Assembly: GCA_015179025.1 (NCBI GenBank)
Contig: WHUX01000074.1
Location: 62,001-126,000 of the forward strand
Length of the DNA: 64,000 bases
DNA from: Terfezia claveryi
Taxonomy: Eukaryota; Ascomycota; Pezizomycetes; Pezizales; Pezizaceae
Direction of reading: 5' to 3'
Shown here one piece after another: positions 21,163-34,702 of the stretch. Numbering within the stretch: position 1 is the first letter of the stretch; the number at the start of each line of letters is the position of its first letter. Under the pieces are notes generated by a model. It was given only the letters and a program-made list of their open reading frames with translations. It had not been told where the DNA came from and searched no databases. Position numbers and translations under genes: made by a program.

Positions 21163-22295
21163 ACATCCTTAAACTCATTGACATTACCCTCAACAATCCC
21201 TCCGTGGTTCTTGGCGTCCCATGCCATAGACCCATGGCGGACACAATACAGGATGTGAAACAAACGGGGATGAGAGGTATCATGGGAGCAAGGTGGCTCC
21301 TTGGGGGAGCAAGAGATTCAATAAAACATCTAGCTCGGTAGTTATTTTTCTTACGAAGCCGGTCTCTTTTCATGTGCGGGAGAGTCATACAAGGATGATG
21401 TTGAGAGGAAGATGGCTCCGGGTTGAAGCATAAGATTTTAATAGAGGTCAGGTGAGAGGTGGAGGTGGCTCCGGACTCGGTGTGGAGGGGAGAATAGATA
21501 GAGGGGCGAAGAGTGCCAACCAGGAGACGGGGAATGGAGATCCCGAAACGGAGACATGTAGGCTAGAGGAACGCTAGTGGCTGGGCAAGGGTATATGAAG
21601 TACTTTGACTTGGAAGAGGACACACCTCTCTACGGACTATCGTACTCATCATCGGATTCAGATTCGGGTTCAGGTTGGTAAATTCGGTCATGCATAGTTT
21701 CTTTACGTTAGCGGATCACAGGAAGCTTAGGTCGAACCTTCAAAAGGGAGGCTTCGAAGCTCCGTCATGATCTTATGTCGATTGCGGGTATAGACCCCCA
21801 AAAAAAAAAAAAAAAAATTAACTATCAATAGCAATCCACTTTCGAGTAAAACAAAAAAAAAAAAAAAGCTGTCTCTTTTGCACATGAGAGTAGTAGCAAT
21901 AATGCTTGTTCTTCTGTCCCACCAGAGTTATCAAAGTGTAAGATTTACAAAACCAATCCTTCTCAATCCTTGGATTTAGGGGTCATCATTGATTGGGAGG
22001 GGCCATCGGTTAGCCAAACACTCTTAAATAATTGGAGATATGGCATCCTAAACAGTATTGAGATGGAGGAATAATACATCAAAGTCCGAGGCTCAGAAAT
22101 CTGCTTTGTAAGTAAGTTGGATAATCTCAAGGAAATAACGGACGGGGGACTTCAAAATGAATGACACCACCACAGCAGCTGCCTAACTTAAAGGAAGCCA
22201 GAACTAATATAGTCCATATGAACCCTCAACACAAATGAAAACCCTCAACACAAATGAACTGGCAGAAACAAATCTCTATCTAAACATTCACCCTA
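21163..22295. other. intergenic / 3' flank of HAM1-like gene
   Basis: Contains purine-rich stretches and two long A runs (21797-21818, 21850-21866). No coding frame recognised. Confidence 0.5.
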
Positions 22296-24832
22296 TCACC
22301 AATCAAACACTTCACTCCTCCATCCTTCACCCCACCACCTCTCCTGATGTATTTGTAACTTCCTCTCCCTCTCCCTCCGCTCCTCCTGCTCCCACAACCA
22401 AACCACAGAACCAGGAGCGTATACCCCTTCCCAGCCCTTCCTTTCCTTCCCATCTCCCTTGGGCTTAGATTTCGACTTCGGTCTGATCCCGAGGGATATC
22501 TCCACGTCATCGACATCATCAGCATCACCCTCCATCCCTTCATCAGAATCAGTACCCGGCCCCGCTCCACTGAAAAAGCTCTCTCCCAACCCTGCCCACA
22601 CCGCCTTCACTACATCTCCCCACCCGGTCAACCCCACCGCCCTCGCGCCGCGAACTCTCTCCCTCGCCAATGAAACAACCTTCTCAAGGTCCTCAACCGC
22701 CTCTGAAATTGCTTCTTCGACCTTGGCTTCCGCTAGCCCTCGGATTACTGGGCTGAGTAAGGGGCGGAGAAATGTCATTACCCCGCCACATCCCGTTGAA
22801 TCAACTACCGAATATGTCATTTCCGGGATTCTGACACGAACCTTAATCTTCGGTGAGTTCTTCGCCGGGAAAGGGTTATGTGTTACCACGAACGAGAATC
22901 CCTTTGGTAGTGTCAAAGAAATCAGGCCCCTCGAGGTGATTGTGGGGAAGAAACGGGTTAAATGGAGGCGGAGGATAAACCCCACTCTCTGCGCTGTCAG
23001 GGGGGTAAGGTTGTGAATATACACCGCCGTTAGTGTTGTAGATGTGGAGGAGTTAGGGTTAGAGTCGGTGAGATTTAGGTTAGTAATTGTTTTGATCTTG
23101 ATTGTACTCGGGAGTAGAGACGAGCCATCAGGTATTGGTGTCACAATTAAGTTCTCCATCAGTAGATCTACCGATGGGGAAAGAATTTCCAGCCGTGAGA
23201 TGGGGATGCAGGGGAGCCTGGAGAGAAGTTTGGGCAGGAGTATATAACCATACCCCACCAGCCGCTGCAGAGTCGTCCGTTCGGGGTTTAGGCTGAGGAG
23301 GGATGTAGACGCGGTGAGGAAGTTAGCAAGGGTGGGGTCATGTAGAATGGAGAGGGAGACGGTGTACATCTGGGAGAGGAGGTCATCGAGGGAGGATTGG
23401 AGAGAATTGTCTTCTCGGGAGGTATTGTTGCTACAGTCTTGCGAAGTATCGGTGGTGATAATTGGATGGCGGAGTGCGTCCCAAAGGACGGTGCGGAGTT
23501 GGAATAGGAACGAGTCTTGATGACCTCCCTTCTTCTCCATCTCATCTTCTTCCGCCCCCGAGGCTACTGGATAACTTTCAATCAGCCCCGCCACCCCATC
23601 AACCACCTTCTCCACAATCCCTCTTAGTACCTCCTCATCGACATCCCTCCCAACCGCCACATCCTTCCCATTCCCATCTACACTACGCCTCCATTCCATC
23701 ACCTTTTCAACCAACACTCTCCACCTCTTCCCCAACTCTACCCACTCCTCCCTCCTTCCACACCTCCCTACAACACCCCCGACCAACCTCACATACTCCG
23801 GCAATCCATTCCCTGCAATGCTACTCCCTAACCCAAGATATCCCCCTAGCCAGATCTTCACCCACTCGGCCAGATACACTCTCAAAAAACTCCTCCCTGA
23901 ATTCGGTGCACCAGCTTTGACCACCAGCTCCCAAAGGAATCGAGCTACCCTTGCTCGAATCCTTCTTCCCGAGGGTGTTTCTTGGGAGGACAGATTATTC
24001 TTAACCTGCTCCGCTGCAGTCCCTGCCGCGGTCGCGATCGAGTCAGTTACGATCTTTGTTGCATCTATTGCTGTTTCAGCGAAGTCTTCTCCCCTGGAGG
24101 CTGTGGCTGTGGTGATTGTATTCTCCCCCGCCTCTACCTCTTCAACCAACAAATCCCCTTCCACCCCTTCTACCCCATCCCCACTCTCCATCAACTGTCC
24201 TCCTCTTTTCACAGCCTCCTCGCCGCCCCTAACTACCCCCCCCCAACAGCCTCCCTCACCACCCCCGCCACCTCACCCACTAACCCCCCTACCTCCTTAT
24301 CCCTCATTAGCATACCCACCAAAGCCTTCACCGCGGCCCACCCGGTTCCACCTCTCTCATATCCAACTCCAACCCCACCAACCATCCCTCCCAACATCCC
24401 CATCCTCCACAACCAAATTCCCTTCTGCAATTCATCCCCCGCCAGCTTCTCCCTCAGAACCACACCCAAGCTTTCAACCCAGACCCTCATTGCTTCTAGG
24501 AATATCTTCACCTCCGCTTCCTCATCCTCCCCCCCACCCTCCCTAAATCTCCCACTACCATTACTACTTTCAACATCCCCAAGCACCGCTACTACCTTAT
24601 TCAGCAGCCTCACAATCTGCTCTGTCGAGGGAAGATAACCCCTGTGTAAAGCCTGGAGAATGAGGTATATATGTAGTGGTTTGTGGATGGAATGCTGGAG
24701 GGGAGTGGTTCTTTTTGGATGTGGAGGAGGAGGCGGAGGCGGAGGTGTGGGGGGTATCTCGTCCCGTAAGAGCGGTGCTGCCTCGGGATCAGGGAGCGAG
24801 CGGGTTTTACGCCGGCTGGTGCAGCAGGACAT
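22296..24832 (-). CDS. HAM1-like protein (fungal HAM1 N- and C-terminal domains), frame interrupted
   Basis: Two abutting minus-strand frames form one protein of about 840 aa. The first (24832-24233) starts M-S-C-C, has a poly-Pro linker, then H-K-P-L-H-I-Y-L-I-L-Q-A-L-H-R-G-Y-L-P-S-T-E-Q, the hallmark opening of the fungal HAM1-like N-terminal domain. The second (open from about 24240 down to 22296) continues with an acidic linker, helical region, and the C-terminal lipid-binding-like HAM1 domain (L-T-A-Q-R-V-G-F-I-L-R and following). The family is linked to cell fusion in filamentous fungi by name; molecular function is not established. The switch needs one extra base at a run of nine G (plus-strand C run at 24236-24244). 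This may be a sequencing slip, a cryptic intron, or a true mutation; long intact frames on both sides favour a working gene. GC-rich sequence creates long antisense frames. Confidence 0.8.
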
Positions 24833-25902
24833 GTCGCAGGGTCTGCTCGAATTGAAATGTGCTTGCGTATGCGTCGTCGTCCCTCCGGGTTTTACCTTCT
24901 CCTTAAATCCAATATCCTCCTCTTGCGAGGGGCTTGTTTACACCCCCGCAAGTTATTTCCAGTTTCCCATTATCATACGTCATACCCACAAATGATGCAC
25001 GTCAGTTGCGCATACATATGCATATACATATGCATACGCAATCGTGCGCCTCACCCAACGTTTGTTTGTCTTACAACATTGCTGCTAGGCTCGGCCCGAC
25101 CCGGCGGCGAACGGGCAGACGGGATCTAAACAAATTAAGCGAATTCGGAAAGTATCCCGGTAGGTTACCAAGGGAACGCTGGCAGGGTGCAGAAACACTC
25201 GGAGAGTCCCTGTAGGTATGTATTCTGATGCAAGTATAAGTACTGTATCTTGTCGATCATCAAAAAAATCAATCCGCAGCCCCATTGACTAAAGTTCTTC
25301 CTCCTCCTAGAGTTAGGTATACCATGTCATCGAATCAACCCCAAAAAGAAGCAAATATACAATTACACCAGAAATGAACACGATACTGTAGAAGCCAATC
25401 ATTCAATATTAAACCTTTCCCAATTAAGACCAGTTTCCATACCTTTACATCCAGATCCCATTCCATTAGATATAAATCATTACCTCGTGATTATTAGTAA
25501 CATGTAATGCCCAAACAAGAGGAAAAAGGCGTAGGGAGCAGATGATGAAAAAAGGAATAGGAGACGAAGAATAGATAAACGAAGATAAAGCAAAATCAAA
25601 AGCCCTGTCCTAAGGACCATGTCCTCCCCACCATTCCAGACCAATATCTAGAGTTGTATTCGCAATATCACTCCTGAAAAACCATTAATCGGAAATCCAT
25701 CATAGGGTTCCCCCGTCAAGATGGGAAGCCGGGGAGATGTGTGCCCCTGCTTATTGAAGCGATGGTAGGGTGGACAATACACCTTGCAGGGATGGGGAGA
25801 ATTTCCCCCGGAGGTCCGAACCTGGGTTATCAGTTGCCGCCAATGATCACCAACACAATGGCCAAGGTTGTTGACTATGACGCATGAATCCTACACCCTC
25901 CT
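24833..25902. other. divergent/3' intergenic spacer
   Basis: Upstream of the HAM1-like gene and downstream of the FUSC gene. Contains ATATGCATATACATATGCAT near 25014-25035, a short AT palindrome. No gene recognised. Confidence 0.5.
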
Positions 25903-28900
25903 TCAAACAAGGTTACTTGCATCTTGTGGTCCACCTCCTCTTCCACCCTCCCAACCTCCGTTCCACCGTTCTCCACTTCTGCTCCTACTCCTCGCCACAT
26001 CCGGCCTCCTTGCGCTCGCCAACGGCGTCCGTACTCGACTCCCGCTCCTACTTGGCCCTCTACTTCCCACTCGACTTGCACTTCTACTTCCTACCCTGCT
26101 CGGCAATCTATCCCTACCAGTCCTCCCACCGTCCAATCCAGATGCCCTCAAATCCAAATGTAGCTGACTTCTCGACGCGCACCTACTTTGGGTCGCACTT
26201 GCATAAACATTAGCAGAAAGCTCTGGAAACGCTTCCTTTGCTCGAGGCGAGACGTGGCTTTCCATGATCAAGTTGTCAACCTCTTCCCTCAGGAGATTCA
26301 TTTCATTGACGAGGGTTGTCAAACGACCGACGTCAGCATAGTTGGAAATTGAATTTGATGATGTTGGGCGGGGGTGGGGGTCGAGGCAGAAGCTGATTTG
26401 GGGGTTACCCCTGTTGGCAGGTGTAGTAGGACTAGTAGGGGATGAGGGCGATGCCACGTCGGATGAGAAGCGAGGTGTTGAAAGGGGGGAGGGGGCAAAA
26501 AGGTGAATGTAATTAGATAGAACGATTGATGAGTGGGAGTTGTGCCGAGGCATGTACAGCCTGGCGGAGAGAGTGTGGGAAAGAACCAATAAATCGTTAC
26601 ATAAAGACCCGAGCTGCAATGATATGTTAGTATCAAAGTTTATCACATTAATGACTCTACGGGTCGGGACTAGAGAAGCCAGGACATACCAGTTGCTCTC
26701 TCCCATAAGCTTCAATCATGCCCCTGAAACGAGGATCTAGTAGTATCGGACCATCCTCTCTGACATTCCTCGTGCCAACAATCAACAGCACGATCCCCCC
26801 AAGTCTGTCAAGGATGCCCTGGAATTTCTCCACTGGAAAGCATCCCGCAAGGCTAATCTCATACCTTGTCGCTGGTACCAATCCCATGGCAAACCTCACC
26901 CTGCGCTTAGTTTTACTCACAACGTCCGAGAATTGCTCTTCACTGACAATTTTCCCTCCGTAAATACCTATTCCTGCACCTGAATATCGGCGATTGTCTT
27001 CGCCTGCCAGCTCAATGGCGTATAAAAGATGATGGAGCCAATCCATCGAGGTGGAAATTGCACGACCAAGTTGTGCCCTGGCATGGAATGGAAACACTCC
27101 GACATGGATTAACATCGCCACAACTAGACCAATTGGTAAGGTTATCAGCCTTTTAGCGAGCGCAGCGATGGTGTTGTGGTTTGGTGAAGTTTGCGCTACC
27201 CCGATGATAATATTGAATGCTAGGGCAAAGACAGTCCCCGCTTTGGCGGAACTAGGGTTAATGACGAGATACCCAATGAGGAGACCGACAAACAGAGCAA
27301 AAGTGACATCCCCCCACACATAACCCCGACTGATGTACATAGTAATAAACGCACTCACCCCACCGGCAACCGCCCCACAAACCTTCATTCCGGCAGTTCG
27401 AAATGTCATACCCCTTGTTGTCTCCATCGCTACCATTGCACTGATCAAAGCCCACTGCGCATGCATATTTTCATACCAGATATAATTTTTTCTGATATAC
27501 GCCGGTAAAGAGAGAACCCCCATGACGATGCAAAATTTTATTGCGTACTTAATATGGCGAGAGTGTTTGATCCGCGAAAGTATTCTAGAAAGTGAGAGTG
27601 AGACAGATGTATACCATCTCTTCTCAGGTCGAGGTAGGACAAGTACTGTTGCAGTGTCATCGTCGCCATCATCGTCGCCAGCGATTGAGTCCTCGAGGTC
27701 GTGAAACTCCGCATACTCCTTCTCATCACTATCTTCTATTACTGACTGCGTAGAACCGATATCCTTTCGTTCTAGTCCTCCGCCCTTTCCCTTACGGAAT
27801 TTCATCGGCAAGAATAATGACAACCTCCCTGTACTCTGAACCGCAATACTTTTGCGCGCAGCCTCCTCCACTGTCTCCAGCATCTCAATGACCACAGTGC
27901 CTATTAAGTCCGCGGATGCAACTCCTTCAACCCCGTTGGCTGTAACATTCAATTCCGTCCTGCTTTCACTCTCTGGTAAGAGCGCCGTCGCAACAGTTTC
28001 AATGTGAGCATGTAAGGTGGTGGAATCCACCAGTGGGAGGGTATGTGGACCTATTTTAGGCGGTGCATTGTAGGCGGTGGTAATTCGCTCAGAAATTTGG
28101 TCAATGATGCGCACTGCCTCCAGGAATGCAAAGCTAATAGCTCTGCATTTTGTGAGCTCGAGACTGGATGTTGCACTCCGTGGATAAACGGGTAACGTCT
28201 CCTCAGTAGGTTGGTATTCTTGACGGTACATCGGCATGGCCTCAAGGTTCGGTTCTGGAAGTGGTAGTGAGGATGGTTTTGCCCTGACGGCACAGTTGTA
28301 CACCTTGACCAAATCGACTAACGTCTCCAACTTCCCACTTAATGCCAGCAAGTCTCGCGCATCCACCCGGGAAAGTGAAATCTCATAGTTGGACTCCTTA
28401 AATGATGCAGCAAGATTTCTCACTGCGCCTCCCAGTAGATCATAATTTACCTCACCAAACCCCTTCGCCCAAATACTCTGCTCAACATCCGAGACCACTT
28501 GTCTAGCCTCGCTCAACGCCTTGTCAATATCCGCCCTCAGAATAGTTCCATGATCCTCAGGCCACAAACACAGATTCACGAGCATAGACCACCCCGCCCC
28601 AACAGCCATGACCACGAAAAACCCCTGGAAGACATAATCGAAGTCGTTTATTCCCCGGATAAGAGCAAACATATTTACGATCATGGCAAAAATTGTGAGG
28701 AGGTAGAATCGAGGGTACTTCGAGCGAATGTACCCACAAATGAAAGCGCAGAGGACAAAAGAGGTCCACAAGAGGGCCCGGCGACCTTCCCCGATATATC
28801 CCATGGGTGCAGAGGATTGTGTCTGTCCTGCGAGGAAGATTGTCAAGTTGGCGTAGGCTATTCCGCACAGAGCGCCAAAAAGCGCAATGGCTGTAGAGAC

Positions 28901-29293
28901 GACCTGGGCACCCACCGATTGTTTAGGAAAAAGGTAAATTGCCTAGAAACGCTCCCACAATATATCAGATCCCCACTTCTCAAATACCAGAGACCCTTCC
29001 GATGAACGAGAAAATGATAAGTTCTAGAAGAGCATTGTACTCACCGTCGTACCCAACAAAAACGGATTCTCCCCCCAAATATCAACCAAGGGGTGATTTA
29101 AAGTTAATGCAATCCCCCCTGACAACGTGATCGCAACCTTAATCATTCTTTTTACACACCGCGGGTTTCCTTGTATAAACTTCCACATGTTTAGTGGTGA
29201 TGCTGTTACTTTTTTCATGATGACAGACCATCGGCTTGGAGCCAGTTTGGAGTCTACGGAGGTGAGATCCATTGCCATCGCTTTAGGACCCAA
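25903..29293 (-). CDS. FUSC/DUF2421 (BRE4-like, aromatic-acid-exporter family) integral membrane protein
   Basis: Three minus-strand exons: 29293-29045, 28942-26690 and 26613-25903, joining to about 1070 aa in one frame. Donors are GTGAGT and GTATGT, acceptors CTAG and GCAG. The protein has two sets of membrane segments, one of five to six near residues 45-210 and one of six near residues 560-720. They are separated by a cytosolic region of about 330 residues with an acidic stretch (E-D-S-D-E-K-E-Y, D-D-D-G-D-D-D). This duplicated layout is that of fungal FUSC/BRE4-like proteins related to the aromatic acid exporter family, so efflux of organic acids or toxicants is the likely role, by homology only. 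The C-terminal tail is Ser/Arg-rich with R-S-R-S-R-S-G. Start chosen at the first Met; Met 5 and 7 are close alternatives. Confidence 0.88.
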
Positions 29294-30429
29294 TGGAGAT
29301 ATACGTTTGCGTAAGTTGTGTGTTACCCAGGAAATGTACCGTATGGGTATTTCACAATAGGTAAGAAGCGGCTCTCTCGCTTAGGGTATTGAGTCCACGT
29401 CCTGCTTCCGCTACCGGTTTTCAACCACCGCCCTTACTGCTACCGGTGCTCAAGATCGTGATGGCTGGCTGACTTTTGAATGTGGACTGCATCTTTTGAA
29501 AGATTTTTTTTTTCCAACGGAAAGAGCATGTGTCGGGCGCATTATATACTACCGACCTAGATAGTATGAACCTCGAGCAATGGGGGGGGAACAGTAAATT
29601 AGGTACATTTCTCAGGACTAGCGAATTGCCTCCGGACGCTACCTCATTTATCTGAGGCCGTGCGTGCATTCAAGCGTGCATGGCTGTGCGGAAGTGCTAT
29701 TGTTTCCCTCCCGGACAATGAGCATTGCCCTCGAATGCATGAATCCAGATCCCGCTATTGGACTATCCTTCTACGCTCTCCTCCAGGAGGGTCTGGTCTT
29801 TCAAAGCAGTTTCTTCATTCGAGCAGACATAGGTATACTTAGAAAGAAACTGGCTAATTGGCTAGTTTGCTTTTTATTTTTTTGCGACGGGTGCACGCAA
29901 CCCTTTCGGTTGAATTTCGAAAAAAATTTGGAACAAAAAAATCAGTACGGTAGGATGCTTTTGATAGTCTGGTTTGGCCTGTGAAGTCGCAAGGCAAAAC
30001 CTCGATGAATCTGAGTCAGACCCGAGGGCGAAACCCCGACCCCGAGAAAATTCGCTAACACCTTCCCCCAATTTTCCTTTCTTAGCCTTAGGAGTTGCGT
30101 GTAACAGGAACACCCAGTTTTTCCCTAAAAACACTCTTATGCTATTGGCGGAGGCGCAATTTGTGTTTACTCTTGTGTGAAATGATTGCGTTCCATTTTC
30201 GCTATAAAGTACCTACTCTATGTGTGAGTAAGAGTACCGTAAAGGACCAGGTTCTGGTTGCCAGATTGGGAACCTTGAGCTACACACAACTTATCTTCCT
30301 TATTGTGATAGAGGGGGCACGGCCAGTATGTATCAAAATCCCCAACTCCATGAAACAGAATCCGCACTAACACGTCCAATCGCAGGCTCGGAAGTGAAGT
30401 TAGAGCGATTGAAAAAGTAGCTTCGGATC

Positions 30430-30458
30430 CTGTGGAGGGTGTTGTGCCAACCAGACTA
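30430..30458 (-). mobile_element. 29-bp micro-insertion variant with perfect 9-bp duplication
   Basis: CTTCGGATC at 30421-30429 and 30459-30467 flanks an insert ending TTGTGCCAACCAGACTA. On its minus strand it begins TAGTCTGGTTGGCACAA like the 31-bp form, but its other half (CACCCTCCACAG) differs. Confidence 0.8.
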
Positions 30459-30477
30459 CTTCGGATCTAGGTCATAC

Positions 30478-30488
30478 ACAACCAGACT
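30478..30488 (-). mobile_element. 11-bp micro-insertion core
   Basis: ACAACCAGACT lies between AGGTCATAC (30469-30477) and AGGTCGTAT (30489-30497), which match at seven of nine positions. It sits only 20 bp from the 30430-30458 insertion. Confidence 0.5.
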
Positions 30489-31477
30489 AGGTCGTATACA
30501 AGATGGTCTTGGTAGGTAGAAGTGAATGGGGGTTAAAATAAGGTAAGGTTGGGTTGTTCCCTGGAACCGGGGCTAGCCACGCGCTAGACCTGAAGTAGTC
30601 GGTTGCACTACCCCTGAACGGTAGAACCTGGTACGGTTGAACAAACTGCCCGGCTTGACCCACCTAGGTACCAACAAGTACCTAGAGACAGGTATTCTTA
30701 TCACCTTCCTTTTTTGTTGAACATATTATAGCTATGGCAATTATATCCACGGTTGCGTAATAATCCGTCTTCAGTTCTAAGATTTTCGCACAAGCTTATC
30801 GGAAAAACTTTGCGTCTCAACCCTGACAAATCCTGAGAGATGAAAAGTTGGACATACTCGAGGAATCTGAATTCCGTGTTGTGTGGTCTTGCCGGCCAGA
30901 AAGCCGACCTGAGCAACGTCTGAGGGTTCCTAGTCTGGTTGCACTACCCCCTCGCAGGTCGATCATTTGCACTCTCAGTTCAAACGCCACCCTCACGACG
31001 CCAACGGGCTGTGATAAACTTTATGATAAGCGGAGACACCAGCTTTCCGGTAGGTAGGTACAAGCCTGCTGACGTGGTGTATGTATGCATACGTTCAGTG
31101 GTTCCTCAGCCTCCATATGTGCCGGTAATATTATTAGCTTCAATTGCCGTTTGTTTAGCTGGCTGTTTCATCATCGAATGAATCCGCAAGTTATATCAGT
31201 AATGCTTCGTGATTGAACGGAGGGAAAGGGTATTCCTGATGGTGATGGGGAAGTGCTTAATGAAACAAGTCAGTATTTCTTGGAGGAGGTATTGCGGAGC
31301 CCAGTGTGTTCGCCATGTGCCTGGTTTGTGTAAATAAATGGGATTAGAAATGGTGAACTAGACTTCATACCATGACCCGCTATAGGGGATTTGTAGATGC
31401 CTTCGGTCGATAAATTGTACTTCTCCACTAAATCGATTGCGGCGGGTGTTAATGACAGCATGGGGCCTTGATCTCAC

Positions 31478-31550
31478 TCTAACTGGGTGGCTCCTCATGG
31501 TTCCCCGAACGGGACCGCATAGGAGTAATGAATTTTTTTTAAAAAAAAGA
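31478..31550 (+). repeat. dispersed repeat family A, copy 3
   Basis: GGGTGGCTCCTCATGG, CGGGACCGCATAGGAGTAAT, then T-run and A-run, matching the 21.1-kb copy. Confidence 0.8.
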
Positions 31551-33708
31551 AAAAAAAAGAAAAAATAAATATTGCAACGGGTTTGATACGAAGACTCTCT
31601 TATTGTTTACCAAAGCCATCTCCACTCCGCATCGCACTAATATAGGTAGACGAGATCATTCATGGAGCCTCAACCGTTTTTTCGGATTTTATGGAACTTA
31701 GCAAGCCCGAAAATTTGATGTCATATCTGTAAAAGCAATGCACAAGTACTCAGTCACTCCAATTGGACCAGCCTCAATCTAATAATCGTAAACGTGCAGG
31801 TGGCATTGGAGCCCTCCAACAAAATTATCGATCGTACCTAGATTTCCATGAGATTTAATTTGAGCTACTTAATGAACCGAAAAAAGAAGTTTGTTGTAGG
31901 TAGGGCATATGTCATAGAGACCATACCAACCCAATATTTCCCCTCACCTAAAAATTTGGAATAATGATATATATGCAGGGTTCCGAGATTGCACATTGTT
32001 CAAGACTTCGACTTTATTAGTCTGCAGTAGTGAATACCCATCTGGTATAGTTGCGGGAAACCATCAAGTTAATAAGAAATGTCGTCATTTCTGAATGCAA
32101 TTCGCAATGACAACCATATCGTGAACGTGACGGTTAGGTTCACATGGAGCGGGGATATTCCCTCTATGTAGAACTAGGACATCAGCCTCAAGAATTTCCA
32201 TCGCTCTGTGTGATAGCGGGATACCTGAATCTGACAAATGAGCAATCAATGGATATTGCTGACTTGTGATCCCGTACCCACGAGATCCACAGGCCATGGA
32301 ATGCTCTGGGCCTCTGGAACAAATGTAGGGGATACTGTGTGGACTTTCTCGATATCATGGGTTATAATAACAAATGATTGAATAGAATTTGTCCTAGGAA
32401 CGAATTATCTTGATTACTTGTGTAAGCAATGACTAATTGAAATAGTCGAGGAAAAACACCGTATATTAGAGCCCTAATTGGAGTAACCTGGATTTCTGTG
32501 CTTGAAAGTACATATAAGCACCAATCCATAAATTGCATCTGCTGATATCAAGGGTCTTCGTAGTTGATCGGTTTAGAGTTCAATTCATGACGATAGGTAT
32601 ACAGCACCAGCTAACGTGTGTTCCAGATCAAATGCTTCATGTGGAATTCTGTTTCGTTCTTATCTGGTCGCCTTCTTCATGTTCCTATTTTTCATGTCAT
32701 TCTTTTTCTTCGTTTGCTGTGTCCATCTCCTATTAACTCATTCTCCGTTTTGTTTCTCTTCTCCAACCCGCCTTAATTGCCTTCACCATCCTCTCGATAG
32801 GCTCCAGGATCTCCAAGCTTCTATCACTGCTATATCCTTCCCCTTTTCATATTGTAGACTTCTCAATATCCCTCAGGGATTCTTTTAAATCTATTCCCCT
32901 ATATTCCATTATTCTTGTACAGGTGTCCGACTCTGAGCTCCAAAACCATTTTAAGGTGGGCACTGCTTTGGGTTTAGTTGCACATGTCAGCAACTCAAGC
33001 TTATCATACTATTTCTGTTGAAATAAAAAAAAAAAAATAATCAGCGTCAGAACCCACCAGCGTGAGTATATAGTCGTTCCAGGTTGTTGCTGCTAGCGGA
33101 TATGATTAGCATCCAGCAGGGTTTTGTACAACAGGGGGAAGATTTGCTAGTGATATCAGCATGCCTGGGTGCCGTCTGGAAGTATATATATACAGTATCC
33201 TAGCAATAGACGGAGAACGGGAAAACTTAAGGTAACAATCTATGGATTAATTACTGCAGAACACAGTATGGGGTGATGGGGTCTTCAGTGAGCTGCAAGG
33301 CAGTTATATATATATTCGCTTTAGGTGACTGCTGTTTCCTTGGGCCTTGTGACACCGAGACTGGTGGTGGACTAGTCCCTTTCAGTGGCAAGAAGGGAGA
33401 AATAAAAGTAACGGTGCAGATATCCTGGTAGATATAGTGTAGCTGAAACTGAAGACTATGTATGGAGTTGTAGAGTAGAACATCGACATTTAGACTAAAG
33501 ACAGGAACAGGAGAAGGTGGTCTGGTACAACGAATACGTTCGCTTAACTAGGCGGGCTTGGCATTTTTTTGTTTTGTTTCAGTTTGTCCCACTGGACCCT
33601 AAATACAACGTAAAACAACCTTTTTATCTGAGACCATTATCAAAGGCGTTGGAATTAAGCGAATGCCATATAAGTGGTAGCTTCGTACATGTATTGTATT
33701 TGTAAGTT

Positions 33709-33721
33709 AAAGTCTGGTTAA
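33709..33721 (+). mobile_element. 13-bp micro-insertion core with perfect 9-bp duplication
   Basis: AAAGTCTGGTTAA is flanked by TTGTAAGTT at 33700-33708 and 33722-33730. Confidence 0.65.
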
Positions 33722-34702
33722 TTGTAAGTTGCTACAGCAATGACCATTAACGTAAAACGGATCAACTAGGTAAGAATCATCAAAGTACCATATACAAATG
33801 TAATCTTCATATAACTGAGGACGGAATACATATGGGTGATGAACAGGAGCGTACCATATGGCTGAAACCGAGTCGGCTCTAAAGGGTGGAGATTGTTTGA
33901 TTTTAGCCTCGTTTTTTTTTTTCAAGTTCAGGGTAACGCTTTTTTTGTATATGTGGCACTCCTTCACGAGAGGTAGTCCCCGTAGGCTCGGGAAAACAAG
34001 AACTAGGTTTGTTGTTCTTAAAGAAAAACCTAGTCTGATTGGAACAAGCCCCTCGCAAGGGGGCACAAACCCATGGGAAGTGTGTATCGCATCTGGAGGT
34101 CAGCGTAATCCGATCGAGGGGGGGAGCATTGCCGGGAGAAATGATGGTCCTCGACCAACTCAATATAACCATTTGAACGACCATTAGTCTGATGGCACTA
34201 TTGGATCCAGTGTTTGTGTTTGATGGGGGGAGCAAAACTTTTGACTTTCAATGGAGCGCAATACAGCTTGATTCCCAGCTGGTGAGATTGCTGAAATTGG
34301 CTTTGAATAGATCTAATAAAGCATCAAGAGGTATTATTTCTTGGAATGCGAGAGTATCTGCTAGAAAAAGTTGAATGACTTTCAGTGCCAGTATAAGTAT
34401 TCCCTATTCTTTTACTTCTATAATGTTTGACATTTCTGACAGCATCCTTGTTTCTTACCTGGACTCGCGCACCTTGTGCAACTTAAACCCAGACGACCTT
34501 CCACCATCTCAGCCACACGACATAAATGTCTACAGTTTCATCTAAGTACATATAGTTAATCCAACCTGATTATCTACTCAACCAATATATGTTAGTTACG
34601 CATAACTAATAAGTGCCATCTTGCGAGGAAGCGGAACACATTTACTCAAGTACCTCATTGGTCGGCCTAAGAAGAAAATACTGTACAAGGAACCTTTCTC
34701 CA

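Noticed and set aside
22459..24638. Long plus-strand frames opposite the HAM1-like gene
   Set aside because: They are Pro/Ser/His-rich shadows of GC-rich coding DNA on the minus strand; the minus frame carries the family motifs.
30596..30626. TAGTCGGTTGCACTACC sequence
   Set aside because: Only a 5-bp flanking match (ACCTG); too weak.
30931..30961. TAGTCTGGTTGCACTACC sequence resembling the micro-insertion
   Set aside because: I find no flanking 9-bp repeat, so I do not call it an insertion.
33858..34374. Short frames that might form a small gene
   Set aside because: No joinable exons or motifs; left as intergenic.
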